From positions 1 to 64,000 of the forward strand of contig NZ_WTVQ01000007.1 of NCBI RefSeq assembly GCF_012910955.1: a stretch of DNA of 64,000 nucleotides, given 5' to 3'. A model generated the notes under the pieces. It made no database searches and was not told the DNA's origin. It saw only the letters and a program-made list of their open reading frames with translations. Made by a program: the position numbers and the translations under genes. Source of the stretch: Aromatoleum diolicum (lineage in GTDB: Bacteria; Pseudomonadota; Gammaproteobacteria; Burkholderiales; Rhodocyclaceae). Position 1 is the stretch's first letter; each line of letters opens with the position of its first letter. Below, in pieces: positions 8,666-16,891 of this stretch.

Positions 8666-11047
8666 ATGAGCAATTTCATCATCCGCAAGGTCGCGGTGCT
8701 CGGTGCGGGCGTGATGGGCGCGCAGATCGCTGCCCACTGCGCCAACGCCGACGTGCCGGTGCTGCTGTTCGATCTGCCGGCGAAGGAGGGCAAGCCGAAC
8801 GCGATCATCGACAAGGCGCTCGCCGGGCTGAAAAAACTCGATCCGGCGCCGCTCGCGGCGAAGGACCGCGCGGGCTATATCGACGCGGCCAACTACGCCA
8901 GCGATCTCGACAAACTGCGCGACTGCGATCTGATCATCGAGGCGATCGCCGAGAAGATGGAGTGGAAGCTGGACCTGTATGCGAAGGTCGCGCCCTTCAT
9001 CCGCGCCGATGCGGTGTTCGCGTCGAACACCTCGGGGCTGTCGATCAACCGCCTCGCCGAAGGCATGCCGGAACAGCTTCGCGGGCGCTTCTGCGGCATC
9101 CATTTCTTCAATCCGCCGCGCTACATGTCGCTGGTCGAACTGATCGCGACGCGTGACACCGAGCCGGCAATGCTCGACCAGCTGGAGAGCTGGCTGACGA
9201 CGCGGCTGGGCAAGTCGATCGTGCGCGCAAAGGACACGCCGAACTTCGTTGCGAACCGTGTCGGCGTATTCTCGATCCTTGCGGTGATGCATCACACCGC
9301 ACGTCTGGGCATGGGCTTCGACGAAGTCGATGGGCTGACCGGCCCGTTGATCGGCCGCCCCAAGAGCGCGACCTACCGCACCGCCGACGTCGTCGGTCTC
9401 GACACGCTGGCGCACGTGATCGGTACGATGCAGGCGACGCTGCCCGACGATTCGTGGCACGCGTACTTCAAGTCGCCCGACTGGTTGCAGGCGCTGATCG
9501 CGAAGGGTGCGTTGGGGCAGAAGACGCGCGCCGGCATCTACCGCAAGGAAGGCAAGCAGATCCAGGTACTGGACCTGAAGGCCCAGGACTACCGGCTGAG
9601 CGCGGGCGACGTGGTGTCGGAAGTCGAAAGCATTCTGAAGACGAAGGACCCGGTCGAGCGTTTCGCGCTGCTCGCCGCGAGCGAACTGCCCGAGGCGCAA
9701 TTCCTGTGGTCGATCTTCCGCGACGTGTTCCATTACTGTGCGGTGCATCTGGGCGACATCGCCGACAACGCGCGCGACGTCGATCTGGCGATGCGCTGGG
9801 GCTTCGGCTGGGCGCAGGGGCCGTTCGAGACCTGGCAGGCGGCGGGCTGGGCGGACATCGCGAAGCTGATCAAGCTGGACATCGACCACGGCCGTGCGAT
9901 GGCCAACGTGCCGCTGCCGGCGTGGGTCTTCGAGCGCGAGGGTGTGCATGAGGTGGCAGGTTCGTACTCCGCGACCGACACGGCGCTGAAGCCACGCTCG
10001 ACGCTGGCGGTGTATCAGCGCCAGCTGTACCCGGAGCAGGTGCTGGGCGAATCCGCACCGGAGCGTGGCGAGACGCTATGGGAGAACGCGGGCGTGCGCC
10101 TGTGGACGCGCCCCGATCAGGATGCGCGCATCGGCATCCTGTCGTTCAAGTCGAAGCAGCACGCAATCGGCGGCGAGGTGGTGGACGGCTTGCTCGAAGC
10201 GCTCGCGCGTGCCGAGACGGACCTCGACGGCGTGGTGCTGTGGCATCCGGCGCCGTTCGCAGTCGGCGCGAACCTGCAGCAGGTGGCGGAGGCGTGCAAG
10301 GCCGGTCAGTTCGACATGCTCGAGCGCGGCGTCGCGACGTTCCAGCAGGCATCGATGCGCCTGAAGCACGCGCAGGTGCCGGTGGTCGCGGCCGTGCAGG
10401 GCCTGGCGCTGGGTGGCGGTTGCGAGTTTGCGATGCACTCGGCGCACCGTGTGCTGGCGCTGGAAAGCTACGTCGGCCTCGTCGAAGCGGGTGTCGGCCT
10501 GATTCCCGCCGGTGGCGGCAGCAAGGAGTTCGCGCTTCAGGCGCACATGCTGGCGCAGAAGACCGCCGGGGGCGACGTGTTCCCGTACATCCAGCAAAGC
10601 TTCCAGACGATCGCGATGGCGAACGTGTCGAAGAGCGCGCTGGAGGCGGTGCAGCTGGGTTTCGCGAAACCGACCGACGACGTGCTGTTCCATCCGCAGG
10701 AGTTGCTGTACGTGGCGATCCGCCGTGCGCGCGCACTGGCGGAAGCCGGCTATCGGCCGCCGCTGGTGCAGCGCGCGGTGACGGTCGCGGGGCGCAACGG
10801 CATCGCAACCTGCGAGCTGATGCTGGTGAACATGGCCGAAGGCGGCTTCATCTCGCCCTACGACTACAAGGTGGCGAAGGCCGCGGCGACAGCGCTGTGT
10901 GGCGGCGAGGTCGAGACGAATTCGCGGGTCAGCGAGCAGTGGATTCTCGACGTCGAGCGGGCGCAGTTCGTCGAACTGCTGAAGCAGGAGAAGACGCAGC
11001 AGCGCATCGCCCACACGCTGGAAACCGGCAAGCCGCTCAGGAACTGA
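8666..11047 (+). CDS. 3-hydroxyacyl-CoA dehydrogenase / enoyl-CoA hydratase fusion, dehydrogenase first (FadN type)
   Basis: A 793-residue multifunctional beta-oxidation enzyme. The dehydrogenase comes first: Rossmann motif VLGAGVMGAQIAAHCAN near residue 10 and the catalytic histidine His146 in HFFNPPRYMSLVEL. The hydratase domain is C-terminal, with Glu587 in GGGCEFAMHSAHRV and a second glutamate in GLVEAGVGLIPAGGG. This order is known from Bacillus FadN and many proteobacterial FadB-like proteins, and is the reverse of E. coli FadB and of the gene at 4636. It is followed 26 bp later by its likely thiolase partner, as fadN-fadA are. NAD is expected as cofactor because no NADP-type basic patch is seen after strand 2 (weak evidence). 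Confidence 0.92.
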   Translation: MSNFIIRKVAVLGAGVMGAQIAAHCANADVPVLLFDLPAKEGKPNAIIDKALAGLKKLDPAPLAAKDRAGYIDAANYASDLDKLRDCDLIIEAIAEKMEWKLDLYAKVAPFIRADAVFASNTSGLSINRLAEGMPEQLRGRFCGIHFFNPPRYMSLVELIATRDTEPAMLDQLESWLTTRLGKSIVRAKDTPNFVANRVGVFSILAVMHHTARLGMGFDEVDGLTGPLIGRPKSATYRTADVVGLDTLAHVIGTMQATLPDDSWHAYFKSPDWLQALIAKGALGQKTRAGIYRKEGKQIQVLDLKAQDYRLSAGDVVSEVESILKTKDPVERFALLAASELPEAQFLWSIFRDVFHYCAVHLGDIADNARDVDLAMRWGFGWAQGPFETWQAAGWADIAKLIKLDIDHGRAMANVPLPAWVFEREGVHEVAGSYSATDTALKPRSTLAVYQRQLYPEQVLGESAPERGETLWENAGVRLWTRPDQDARIGILSFKSKQHAIGGEVVDGLLEALARAETDLDGVVLWHPAPFAVGANLQQVAEACKAGQFDMLERGVATFQQASMRLKHAQVPVVAAVQGLALGGGCEFAMHSAHRVLALESYVGLVEAGVGLIPAGGGSKEFALQAHMLAQKTAGGDVFPYIQQSFQTIAMANVSKSALEAVQLGFAKPTDDVLFHPQELLYVAIRRARALAEAGYRPPLVQRAVTVAGRNGIATCELMLVNMAEGGFISPYDYKVAKAAATALCGGEVETNSRVSEQWILDVERAQFVELLKQEKTQQRIAHTLETGKPLRN

Positions 11048-11073
11048 GCGTTGCAACGAATCGGGGAATGGAT

Positions 11074-12273
11074 ATGAGCAGACAGATTCAGGAAGCCTAC
11101 ATCGTCGCCGCGACGCGCACGCCGGTCGCCAAGAGGAACGGGATGTTCCGCAGCGTGCGTCCGGACGACATGCTCGCGCACGTGCTGTCGGCGCTGGTGG
11201 GGAAGGTGCCGGGCCTGGACCAGGGGGAAATCGGCGATGTGATCGTCGGCTGCGCGATGCCCGAGGCCGAACAGGGCATGAACGTCGCGCGCATCGGCCT
11301 GCTGCTGGCAGGCCTGCCCGACACGGTGCCGGGGATCACGATCAACCGTTTCTGCTCGTCGGGGCTGCAGGCGGTTGCCGACGCGGCGGCGCGCATCCGG
11401 CTCGGCGAGGCGGACGTGATGATCGCCGCCGGTACCGAGTCGATGAGCGCGATGCCACAGATCATGGGCAATAAGGTGAGCCTCAATCCGGCGATTTTCG
11501 CCAAGCAGGAAAACGTCGGCATCGCCTTCGGTATGGGACTGACCGCCGAGAAGGTCGCGCAGCAGTGGAAGGTGAGCCGCGAGGACCAGGACGCATTCGC
11601 GCTGCAATCGAACCAGCGCGCCTGCGCGGCGATCGCAGCGGGGCATTTTCGTGACGAGATCAGCGCCTACACGGTGCGGGCGCATGTACCGGGCGAAGGT
11701 GGCGCGGTGCGCGTGGTCGAGCGCGTCGCCGACACCGACGAGGGGCCGCGCGCGGATGCGTCGCTCGAATCGCTGGGCAAGCTGAAGCCGGTGTTCGCGG
11801 CGCGCGGCTCGGTGACGGCGGGCAACAGTTCGCAGATGTCGGATGGCGCTGGCGCGGTGCTGCTGATGAGCGAGGCGGCGGTGAAACGCCACGGCGTGAC
11901 GCCGATCGCGCGTTTCGTCAGCTACTCCGTCGCGGGCGTGCCACCGCAGGTCATGGGGATCGGGCCGGTGGAGGCGATTCCGCGGGCGCTGAAGGCGGGC
12001 GGCGTGGCCACGGCGGATGTCGGCTGGATCGAACTCAACGAGGCGTTCGCGGCGCAGGCGCTGGCGGTGATGCGGCAACTGGCGCTGGATCCGGCCAAGG
12101 TCAATCCGCTGGGCGGGGCGATCGCACTGGGCCATCCGCTCGGGGCCACCGGGGCGATCCGCGCGGCGACCTTGATGAGCGCGATGCAGCGCGAGCCGAA
12201 ACTGCGCTACGGCATGATTTCGATGTGCATTGGCACCGGGATGGGGGCGGCGGGGGTGTTCGAGCGGGTGTGA
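11074..12273 (+). CDS. fadA: acetyl-CoA C-acyltransferase (FadA-type thiolase)
   Basis: A 399-residue thiolase. Nucleophile Cys94 is in NRFCSSGLQAVADAA; NEAFAAQALAVMRQ, GHPLGATGA and the terminal SMCIGTGMGAAG with the second cysteine are intact. It cleaves 3-ketoacyl-CoA and probably pairs with the 8666 gene product. The start is ATG 11074, preceded 7 nt upstream by GGGGA (11062-11066); ATG 11068 two codons earlier is also possible. The stop is 3 bp before the next gene, so 8666-13633 looks like one transcript. It is of standard length and clearly a different subfamily from the thiolase at 3356. Confidence 0.94.
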   Translation: MSRQIQEAYIVAATRTPVAKRNGMFRSVRPDDMLAHVLSALVGKVPGLDQGEIGDVIVGCAMPEAEQGMNVARIGLLLAGLPDTVPGITINRFCSSGLQAVADAAARIRLGEADVMIAAGTESMSAMPQIMGNKVSLNPAIFAKQENVGIAFGMGLTAEKVAQQWKVSREDQDAFALQSNQRACAAIAAGHFRDEISAYTVRAHVPGEGGAVRVVERVADTDEGPRADASLESLGKLKPVFAARGSVTAGNSSQMSDGAGAVLLMSEAAVKRHGVTPIARFVSYSVAGVPPQVMGIGPVEAIPRALKAGGVATADVGWIELNEAFAAQALAVMRQLALDPAKVNPLGGAIALGHPLGATGAIRAATLMSAMQREPKLRYGMISMCIGTGMGAAGVFERV

Positions 12274-12276
12274 GGC

Positions 12277-12810
12277 ATGCGCCCGAAAATTCTCGACCGC
12301 ATCCCGCCGCGTTTCCGCGCCGCGCTGCTGCGCATCGGCTTTAATCTGTATCCGTCCTACCGCGCGACCGGCGGGCGGGTGATTCACGTTTCGCGTGACC
12401 TCAGGACGATCCGCGTGATGCTGCGGCATTCCTGGCGCACCGTGAATCCGGCCGGCGCACTGTTCGGCGGGGCGCTGTACGCGGCTGCCGACCCGATGTT
12501 TGCGATGCTGCTGGCGTTGCAGCTGGGCGACGACGTGGTGGTGTGGGACAAATCCGGGCAGATCCGCTATCGGCGCCCGGGGCGCAGCCATCTCTTCGCG
12601 GATTTCCACGTCACGGACGAAGACGTCGAGGCGGTGCGCCGCGCGCTGCGGGAAGGTGGCGAAACCGAGCGCACGTTCTGCGTCGAGCTGAAGGATCGCC
12701 ACGGCGAGACGCACGTCGAACTCGAGAAGACCGTCTACATCGCGACCAAGGCATACTACAAGGCCAAGATCGAACGCCGCGACGCTGCGCCCGGGAACGC
12801 AGCGCGCTAA
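12277..12810 (+). CDS. DUF4442-type hotdog-fold protein, putative thioesterase
   Basis: A 177-residue cytoplasmic protein. NPAGALFGGALYAAADPMFAM resembles the central helix region of hotdog thioesterases (N, G, GG, then D) and matches the DUF4442 group, whose members are annotated as YiiD/PaaI-like. A long charged C-terminal tail (TKAYYKAKIERR) follows. It begins 3 bp after fadA and ends 22 bp before the next gene, so it belongs to the beta-oxidation transcript and may release CoA from an intermediate. The substrate cannot be read from the sequence. The start ATG 12277 gives MRPKILDRIPPRF, a plausible amphipathic N-terminus. Confidence 0.75.
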   Translation: MRPKILDRIPPRFRAALLRIGFNLYPSYRATGGRVIHVSRDLRTIRVMLRHSWRTVNPAGALFGGALYAAADPMFAMLLALQLGDDVVVWDKSGQIRYRRPGRSHLFADFHVTDEDVEAVRRALREGGETERTFCVELKDRHGETHVELEKTVYIATKAYYKAKIERRDAAPGNAAR

Positions 12811-12832
12811 ACATCTCAGGGGATCCCCACTC

Positions 12833-13633
12833 ATGGCCAATACCGTATTGCTCGAAGTCACCAACCGTGTCGCCACCCTCACGCTGAACCGTCCGGCGCA
12901 GCTCAATGCGCTGTCGATGGAGATGATGGAGGATCTGCTCGTCGCAGTGCGCAAACTGCGCGACCTGAAGGACGTCGACATCGTGGTGATCACTGGTGCA
13001 GGCGATCATTTCATGGCCGGGGGCGACCTGAAGGACTTCGCGACGCAGTTCCATCTGGGGCCGGAGGCGCGCAAGGTAACCTTCCGTGCGATCGTCGAAA
13101 AGCACGTCAATCCGGCCGTCGAGATATTGCAGTCGCTGCAACAGCCGGTGATCGCGAAGGTGCGCGGCGCGTGCGCCGGCTTCGGCATGTCGCTGATGCT
13201 GGGTTGTGACCTGGCGCTTTGCGCGGATAACGCGAAATTCACGACGGCATACTCGTCGATCGGCCTGCCGGCCGACGGCGGCATGAGCTACTTCCTGCCG
13301 CGCGTCGTCGGTAGCCGCAAGGCGATGGAGCTGCTGTTGCTGGCCGAGCGCTTCGACGCGGCCGAGGCGCTACGCCTGTGTCTCGTCAATCGTGTCGTTG
13401 CGGCCGCCGATCTCGACACCGAAACCGCCACGCTTGTGAGCCGTTTGCAGAACGGGCCGCGTCATGCCTACGGGGAGGTCAAGCGGCTGCTCGCGAGTTC
13501 GTCGGACGCCAGGATCGAATCGCAACTGCAGAGCGAGGCCGAGGCTTTTGCACGTTGTAGCGCGACCGGCGACTTTGTCGAAGGGATTACCGCTTTCCTC
13601 GAGAAGCGCAAGCCGGGTTTCCGCGGCGCGTAA
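12833..13633 (+). CDS. enoyl-CoA hydratase/isomerase family protein (crotonase fold, PaaG-like active site)
   Basis: A 266-residue crotonase-fold protein. The oxyanion-hole strand is GDHFMAGGDLKDF. Where true hydratases have GGGxEL, this protein has CAGFGMSLMLGCD, so the first catalytic glutamate is absent. The second catalytic loop reads SSIGLPADGGMSYFLPR, with an Asp in the place used by PaaG-type isomerases (which read P-D-S-G-G). It may therefore be an isomerase or an auxiliary enzyme for unsaturated or unusual acyl-CoAs rather than a second hydratase (inference). It is the last gene of the fad transcript, with AGGGGA 9 nt before ATG. There are two glycine-loop signatures and the usual 260-residue length. 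Confidence 0.88.
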   Translation: MANTVLLEVTNRVATLTLNRPAQLNALSMEMMEDLLVAVRKLRDLKDVDIVVITGAGDHFMAGGDLKDFATQFHLGPEARKVTFRAIVEKHVNPAVEILQSLQQPVIAKVRGACAGFGMSLMLGCDLALCADNAKFTTAYSSIGLPADGGMSYFLPRVVGSRKAMELLLLAERFDAAEALRLCLVNRVVAAADLDTETATLVSRLQNGPRHAYGEVKRLLASSSDARIESQLQSEAEAFARCSATGDFVEGITAFLEKRKPGFRGA

Positions 13634-13677
13634 GGCGCCGGCGGTGCATCCGCGCTCGGCATTTCTGGCCGCGCTGC

Positions 13678-14595
13678 TCAGCGCGGCTCGGCCGCCGGTG
13701 GTGGCGCCTCCGGCAGCGGGATGAATTCGGTTTCGCCGGGCACCGGCGCGAAGCGCCCCGTGCGCCAGTCCTCCTTCGCCTGCTCGATGCGTTCGCGCGA
13801 GCTGGCGACGAAGTTCCACCACACGAAGCGGGGCCCGTCGAGCGGTTCGCCGCCGAGCAGCATCAGACGTGTCTGCGCCGTCGCCGTCAACATTACCTCG
13901 GCACCGCGGCGGAAGACGATCAACTGGCCGGCAGGAAAGATCTCGCCGTCGATATTGACCGCGCCCTCGACGATGTACGCGGCACGCTCTTCATGTTCCG
14001 ATGGCATCGACAGTTGCCGCTGTGGCCCGAGCGTGACATCGGCGTAGAACAGCGGTGAGCGGGTCGCGACCGGCGAGCACTCGCCATAGAGTTCGCCGGC
14101 GATCACGCGAACGGCGACGCCGGGTTCCGCGACAACCGGCAGTTCGGTGTCGCCGTGATGCACGAAAGCGGGCGCGGTTTCCTCGTCGCGTATCGGCAGC
14201 CCGACCCAGGCCTGCAGGCCGGACAGTTTGGGCCCCGACGGACGCAACTCGGGCGGTGTGCGTTCCGAATGGACGATGCCGCGCCCGGCGGTCATCCAGT
14301 TGAGTTCGCCGGCGCGGATCGGCTGCACGCTGCCGAGGCTGTCGCGGTGCAGGATCTCGCCGTCGAACAGGTAGGTGACCGTGGCGAGCCCGATGTGCGG
14401 ATGCGGCCGGACGTCGAGGCCGGTGCCGGCGGCGAGCTGCACCGGACCCATCTGGTCGAGGAATACGAAGGGGCCGACCATGCGCCGCTGCGCCGACGGC
14501 AGGGCGCGCAGCACCTTGAAGCCGCCGCCCAGATCGCTGCTGCGCGGGATGACGACCGTTTCCACCTTGGCTGCTGGCGTCGTGTCATTGCTCAT
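13678..14595 (-). CDS. pirin family protein (cupin)
   Basis: A 305-residue bicupin of the pirin family. The metal-binding N-terminal cupin has [13 protein letters not shown], then a conserved HRDSLG and a final His/Glu pair in GRGIVHSE, so the usual three-His-one-Glu iron site is intact. The C-terminal cupin ([18 protein letters not shown], with [23 protein letters not shown]) matches the YhhW/quercetinase-like group. Biological roles of bacterial pirins vary (quercetin oxidation, binding of metabolic enzymes), so no substrate is assigned. GAGGAG precedes the ATG. It is convergent with the fad genes and 48 bp downstream of the nitroreductase gene, so the two may be co-transcribed. Confidence 0.9.
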   Translation of the reverse strand: MSNDTTPAAKVETVVIPRSSDLGGGFKVLRALPSAQRRMVGPFVFLDQMGPVQLAAGTGLDVRPHPHIGLATVTYLFDGEILHRDSLGSVQPIRAGELNWMTAGRGIVHSERTPPELRPSGPKLSGLQAWVGLPIRDEETAPAFVHHGDTELPVVAEPGVAVRVIAGELYGECSPVATRSPLFYADVTLGPQRQLSMPSEHEERAAYIVEGAVNIDGEIFPAGQLIVFRRGAEVMLTATAQTRLMLLGGEPLDGPRFVWWNFVASSRERIEQAKEDWRTGRFAPVPGETEFIPLPEAPPPAAEPR

Positions 14596-14643
14596 GAGTG
14601 CTCCTCTAGGGCGATGGAAATTGGATGTCCCGGTCCTTCGCGA

Positions 14644-15282
14644 TTAGAGCAGCTTGCACGCCTCGTCGAAGTCGAGCCGCGGACTGCGCGGGAAAAGCTT
14701 CGCCGGGTCGCCGTAGCCGAGGTTGCACAGGAAGTTCGTCTTCACGTGGCTGTCGGGGAAGTATTCGAGGCAGAACTCGTCGCCCTCCGATTTGCGGCCG
14801 GCGGGGAAGAATTCGTGGTCGACTTTCGCCTGGTCGAAGCCCGACATCGGCCCGCAGTCGAGGCCGACGGCGCGCGCAGCGAGCATGAAATACGCGCCCT
14901 GCAGCGAGCTGTTGCGCCGCGCGGTGACCTCGGCGAGTTCCGGCGTGTCGGCGAACCAGGAACGCGCGTCGGCATGCGGAAACAGCTTCGGCAGCAGCTC
15001 GTAGAACTTGCCGTCGTAACCGATGACCGCGGTCACCGGGGCGTGCAGGGTCTTGTCGACGTTGCCCGGCGCCAGCGCCGGAATCAGCCGGTTCTTCGCC
15101 TCGGGCGTACGCAGGAACAGGATGCGCGCGGGGCAGCAGTTGGCGCTCGTCGGCCCCCATTTCATCAGTTCGTAGAGCTCGCGCAGGGTGGCGTCGTTGA
15201 CCGGGGCGTCTAGCCAGGCGTTGTGCGTGCGCGCATTGCGGAACAGCAGGTCGCGTCCTTCTTCGTTAAGTACTGCGCTCAT
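14644..15282 (-). CDS. RutE-like nitroreductase family protein (putative malonic semialdehyde reductase)
   Basis: A 212-residue flavin enzyme of the nitroreductase fold. The N-terminal [12 protein letters not shown] and the FMN-contacting [18 protein letters not shown] segment match the RutE/HadB subgroup annotated as malonic semialdehyde reductase, which turns 3-oxopropanoate into 3-hydroxypropanoate. [14 protein letters not shown] and [26 protein letters not shown] are typical of the C-terminal half. No other rut (pyrimidine-degradation) gene is nearby, so the in vivo substrate may differ. The start ATG 15282 is set by AAGGAG about 7 nt upstream; longer in-frame extensions lack family similarity. 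Confidence 0.85.
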   Translation of the reverse strand: MSAVLNEEGRDLLFRNARTHNAWLDAPVNDATLRELYELMKWGPTSANCCPARILFLRTPEAKNRLIPALAPGNVDKTLHAPVTAVIGYDGKFYELLPKLFPHADARSWFADTPELAEVTARRNSSLQGAYFMLAARAVGLDCGPMSGFDQAKVDHEFFPAGRKSEGDEFCLEYFPDSHVKTNFLCNLGYGDPAKLFPRSPRLDFDEACKLL

Positions 15283-15438
15283 CGTTTTCTCCTTCGGGAT
15301 TCGCCGCAGGGCGTGACGTGAGGATGTCGTACGGCGTGCATTCATCGTAGACCGCGCAACGGCGGATGAATACCGCGGACGACGGCGATGTATCCGTTCG
15401 TCACCCATTTGCAATTGCACACGGCGCCGATCCCGGTG

Positions 15439-15578
15439 CGGCATATTTGTATCAAATGCCGGTAATTCGGCATATCCATCGAAAGTCGGGATTCGGTGAA
15501 TTATTTGCTTACCCGGATCGAATCCTTGATTTGTGCAATTTGGGCCTCTAAATATGAGGAATGCCGTTCATCGGCATT
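15439..15578 (+). repeat. repeated ATGCCG/CGGCAT dyads around a promoter
   Basis: The hexamer CGGCAT or its reverse ATGCCG occurs five times here: 15439-15444, 15456-15461, 15468-15473, 15561-15566 and 15572-15577. Four of them form two inverted repeats, ATGCCG-6-CGGCAT (15456-15473) and AATGCCG-5-CGGCATT (15560-15578). The centres are about 104.5 bp apart, close to ten helical turns. One dyad lies upstream of the promoter at 15526, the other in the untranslated leader directly before the ribosome-binding site. They look like operators for a dimeric regulator; the second could also fold as an RNA hairpin. Confidence 0.6.
15526..15554 (+). promoter_or_regulatory. sigma-70 promoter of the outer-membrane barrel gene
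   Basis: TTGATT (15526-15531), an exact 17-bp spacer and TAAATA (15549-15554) in a locally AT-richer stretch. The expected start of transcription is near 15561, at the downstream dyad, leaving a leader of about 28 nt. The 306-bp gap 15283-15588 holds this promoter and the dyads; I see no gene in it. Confidence 0.6.
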
Positions 15579-15588
15579 GGAGGTAGCC

Positions 15589-16872
15589 ATGTTTCGGAGA
15601 TATTTTGCATCCGTTTTGTTAGCGGTTATTTCAAATCTTGCAATTGCAGATGACGTGTTCAATATTTCGGCGACCGTCGGATCATTGACAAATTCGGCGG
15701 GTTTAACGACTGCCAGCGATACATTCGATTCGCTCACGCAAAGCGAACTGAATGCGTTAATTCCGACCTACACCGGGACGGAAATCGCCAGCGTCGATAT
15801 CGATTTCCGTGGCTTGGCGCTCACCGTGGCTTACCCCATAACCGGGGCGCCCGATCTCGTTCTGAATATTCCGAGTCTAGGCATTTCGAGGACCTTCGTC
15901 GGCAGCACGCGGGAGGAAAGCCGACGGCTGCTGCGCGATTTCTTCAAGGACGGAAGTATGCTGGGGCGCATCATGCGGGAACTGGCGCAGGTGTCACCGG
16001 TGGATCCGATGGCCGGCAACCCGAATAGCCTGCAGGCACGCATGATCACGGGTGCTTTCGAGCGCAATTTCCGTCGCCAGGTGAGCCGGATCAAGGGCGA
16101 GCGCGACACGCGCAGCGCGCTGCGGAACGAACCGCTGCGCTTCGCCGCGAATCAGCAGCGCGACACGATGACGGATGGTGTGGCAGCGAGCGCACGGCGT
16201 TCGTCGAGTGTGGACGTGGGGGCGACCGTGAGCGCTTTCCGGCAGGAGGGGCTGGGCACCGCGAGCGTCGATGTGCCTTTAGGCTATGCCTTTCCGCCGG
16301 ATCCGGGGCGTCCGTTCTCGCTCAACGCGGATCTTCAGGTGAGCGACACCGAAGGGGCTGCGAGCTATGGCGCGGACATAGGTGCGGCGTATCGTTTCGA
16401 CCTCAATGAGCGCTGGTTCCTGGCGCCGTCCGCCAACTTGGGTATTGTCGCATCCGAGGACCTCGGTTCACTGGGAACGGTCGCGTCCGCCGCGCTGACC
16501 AGTGCCTATCTGCTCTACGACGGCGGCTATTCGTTGTGGATGGGCAATGCGATCAATTATTCGCGAACGCTGCACACCTCGATTGCCGGATATTCATTCG
16601 ATTCGAAAATAGAGAATGTCGTATTCGTCAACGGCCTGTTGCTGTCGACGCCGCTCCCTGCGCTCGGGGCGAATTATTCGATCGAATATTCGCTGACCGA
16701 TATCCGTTATACCGGGACCGAGCTTTATAATAATTATTATGACGAAATCGGCGTCGCGCTTGGTCGCGGCTGGAATTCGGGCGGCGTCGAAAATAATCTC
16801 AGAGTCGGGTTGAGTTACCTGACGTCGGAGAATTCGCGCGGCTTCACCCTGACTTTGGCCTATTCCTTCTGA
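15589..16872 (+). CDS. unrecognised exported protein with a C-terminal outer-membrane beta-barrel
   Basis: 427 residues. A short signal peptide (MFRRYFASVLLAVISNLAIA) ends before DDVFNIS. Residues about 25-200 form a passenger-like region, the latter part charged and helical (REESRRLLRDFFKDGSM, then FERNFRRQVSRIKGERDTRS). From about 205 to the end, alternating aromatic strands (YGADIGAAYRFDLNERWFL, NNLRVGLSYLTSENSRGF) finish with TLTLAYSF, a classic Bam-recognition end with terminal phenylalanine. I recognise the architecture (autotransporter-like barrel) but not the family. GGAGG at 15579-15583, 5 nt before ATG, sets the start. The first part of the gene is AT-richer than its neighbours, suggesting acquisition. 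It converges with the FecR gene, leaving only 19 bp between stops. Confidence 0.75.
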   Translation: MFRRYFASVLLAVISNLAIADDVFNISATVGSLTNSAGLTTASDTFDSLTQSELNALIPTYTGTEIASVDIDFRGLALTVAYPITGAPDLVLNIPSLGISRTFVGSTREESRRLLRDFFKDGSMLGRIMRELAQVSPVDPMAGNPNSLQARMITGAFERNFRRQVSRIKGERDTRSALRNEPLRFAANQQRDTMTDGVAASARRSSSVDVGATVSAFRQEGLGTASVDVPLGYAFPPDPGRPFSLNADLQVSDTEGAASYGADIGAAYRFDLNERWFLAPSANLGIVASEDLGSLGTVASAALTSAYLLYDGGYSLWMGNAINYSRTLHTSIAGYSFDSKIENVVFVNGLLLSTPLPALGANYSIEYSLTDIRYTGTELYNNYYDEIGVALGRGWNSGGVENNLRVGLSYLTSENSRGFTLTLAYSF

Positions 16873-16891
16873 AAATCGCGGGGTTTTGAAT

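Noticed and set aside
10078-11073. In-frame upstream extension of the fadA gene
   Set aside because: The extra N-terminal residues are read through the preceding gene in another frame, are Arg/Gly/Ala-rich and have no thiolase homology; ATG 11074 with GGGGA upstream fits the family.
15283-15588. Possible small gene or small RNA in the AT-richer gap before the barrel gene
   Set aside because: No frame has a start with a ribosome-binding site and coding character, and no terminator hairpin with a T run is present; the dyads and promoter explain the visible structure.
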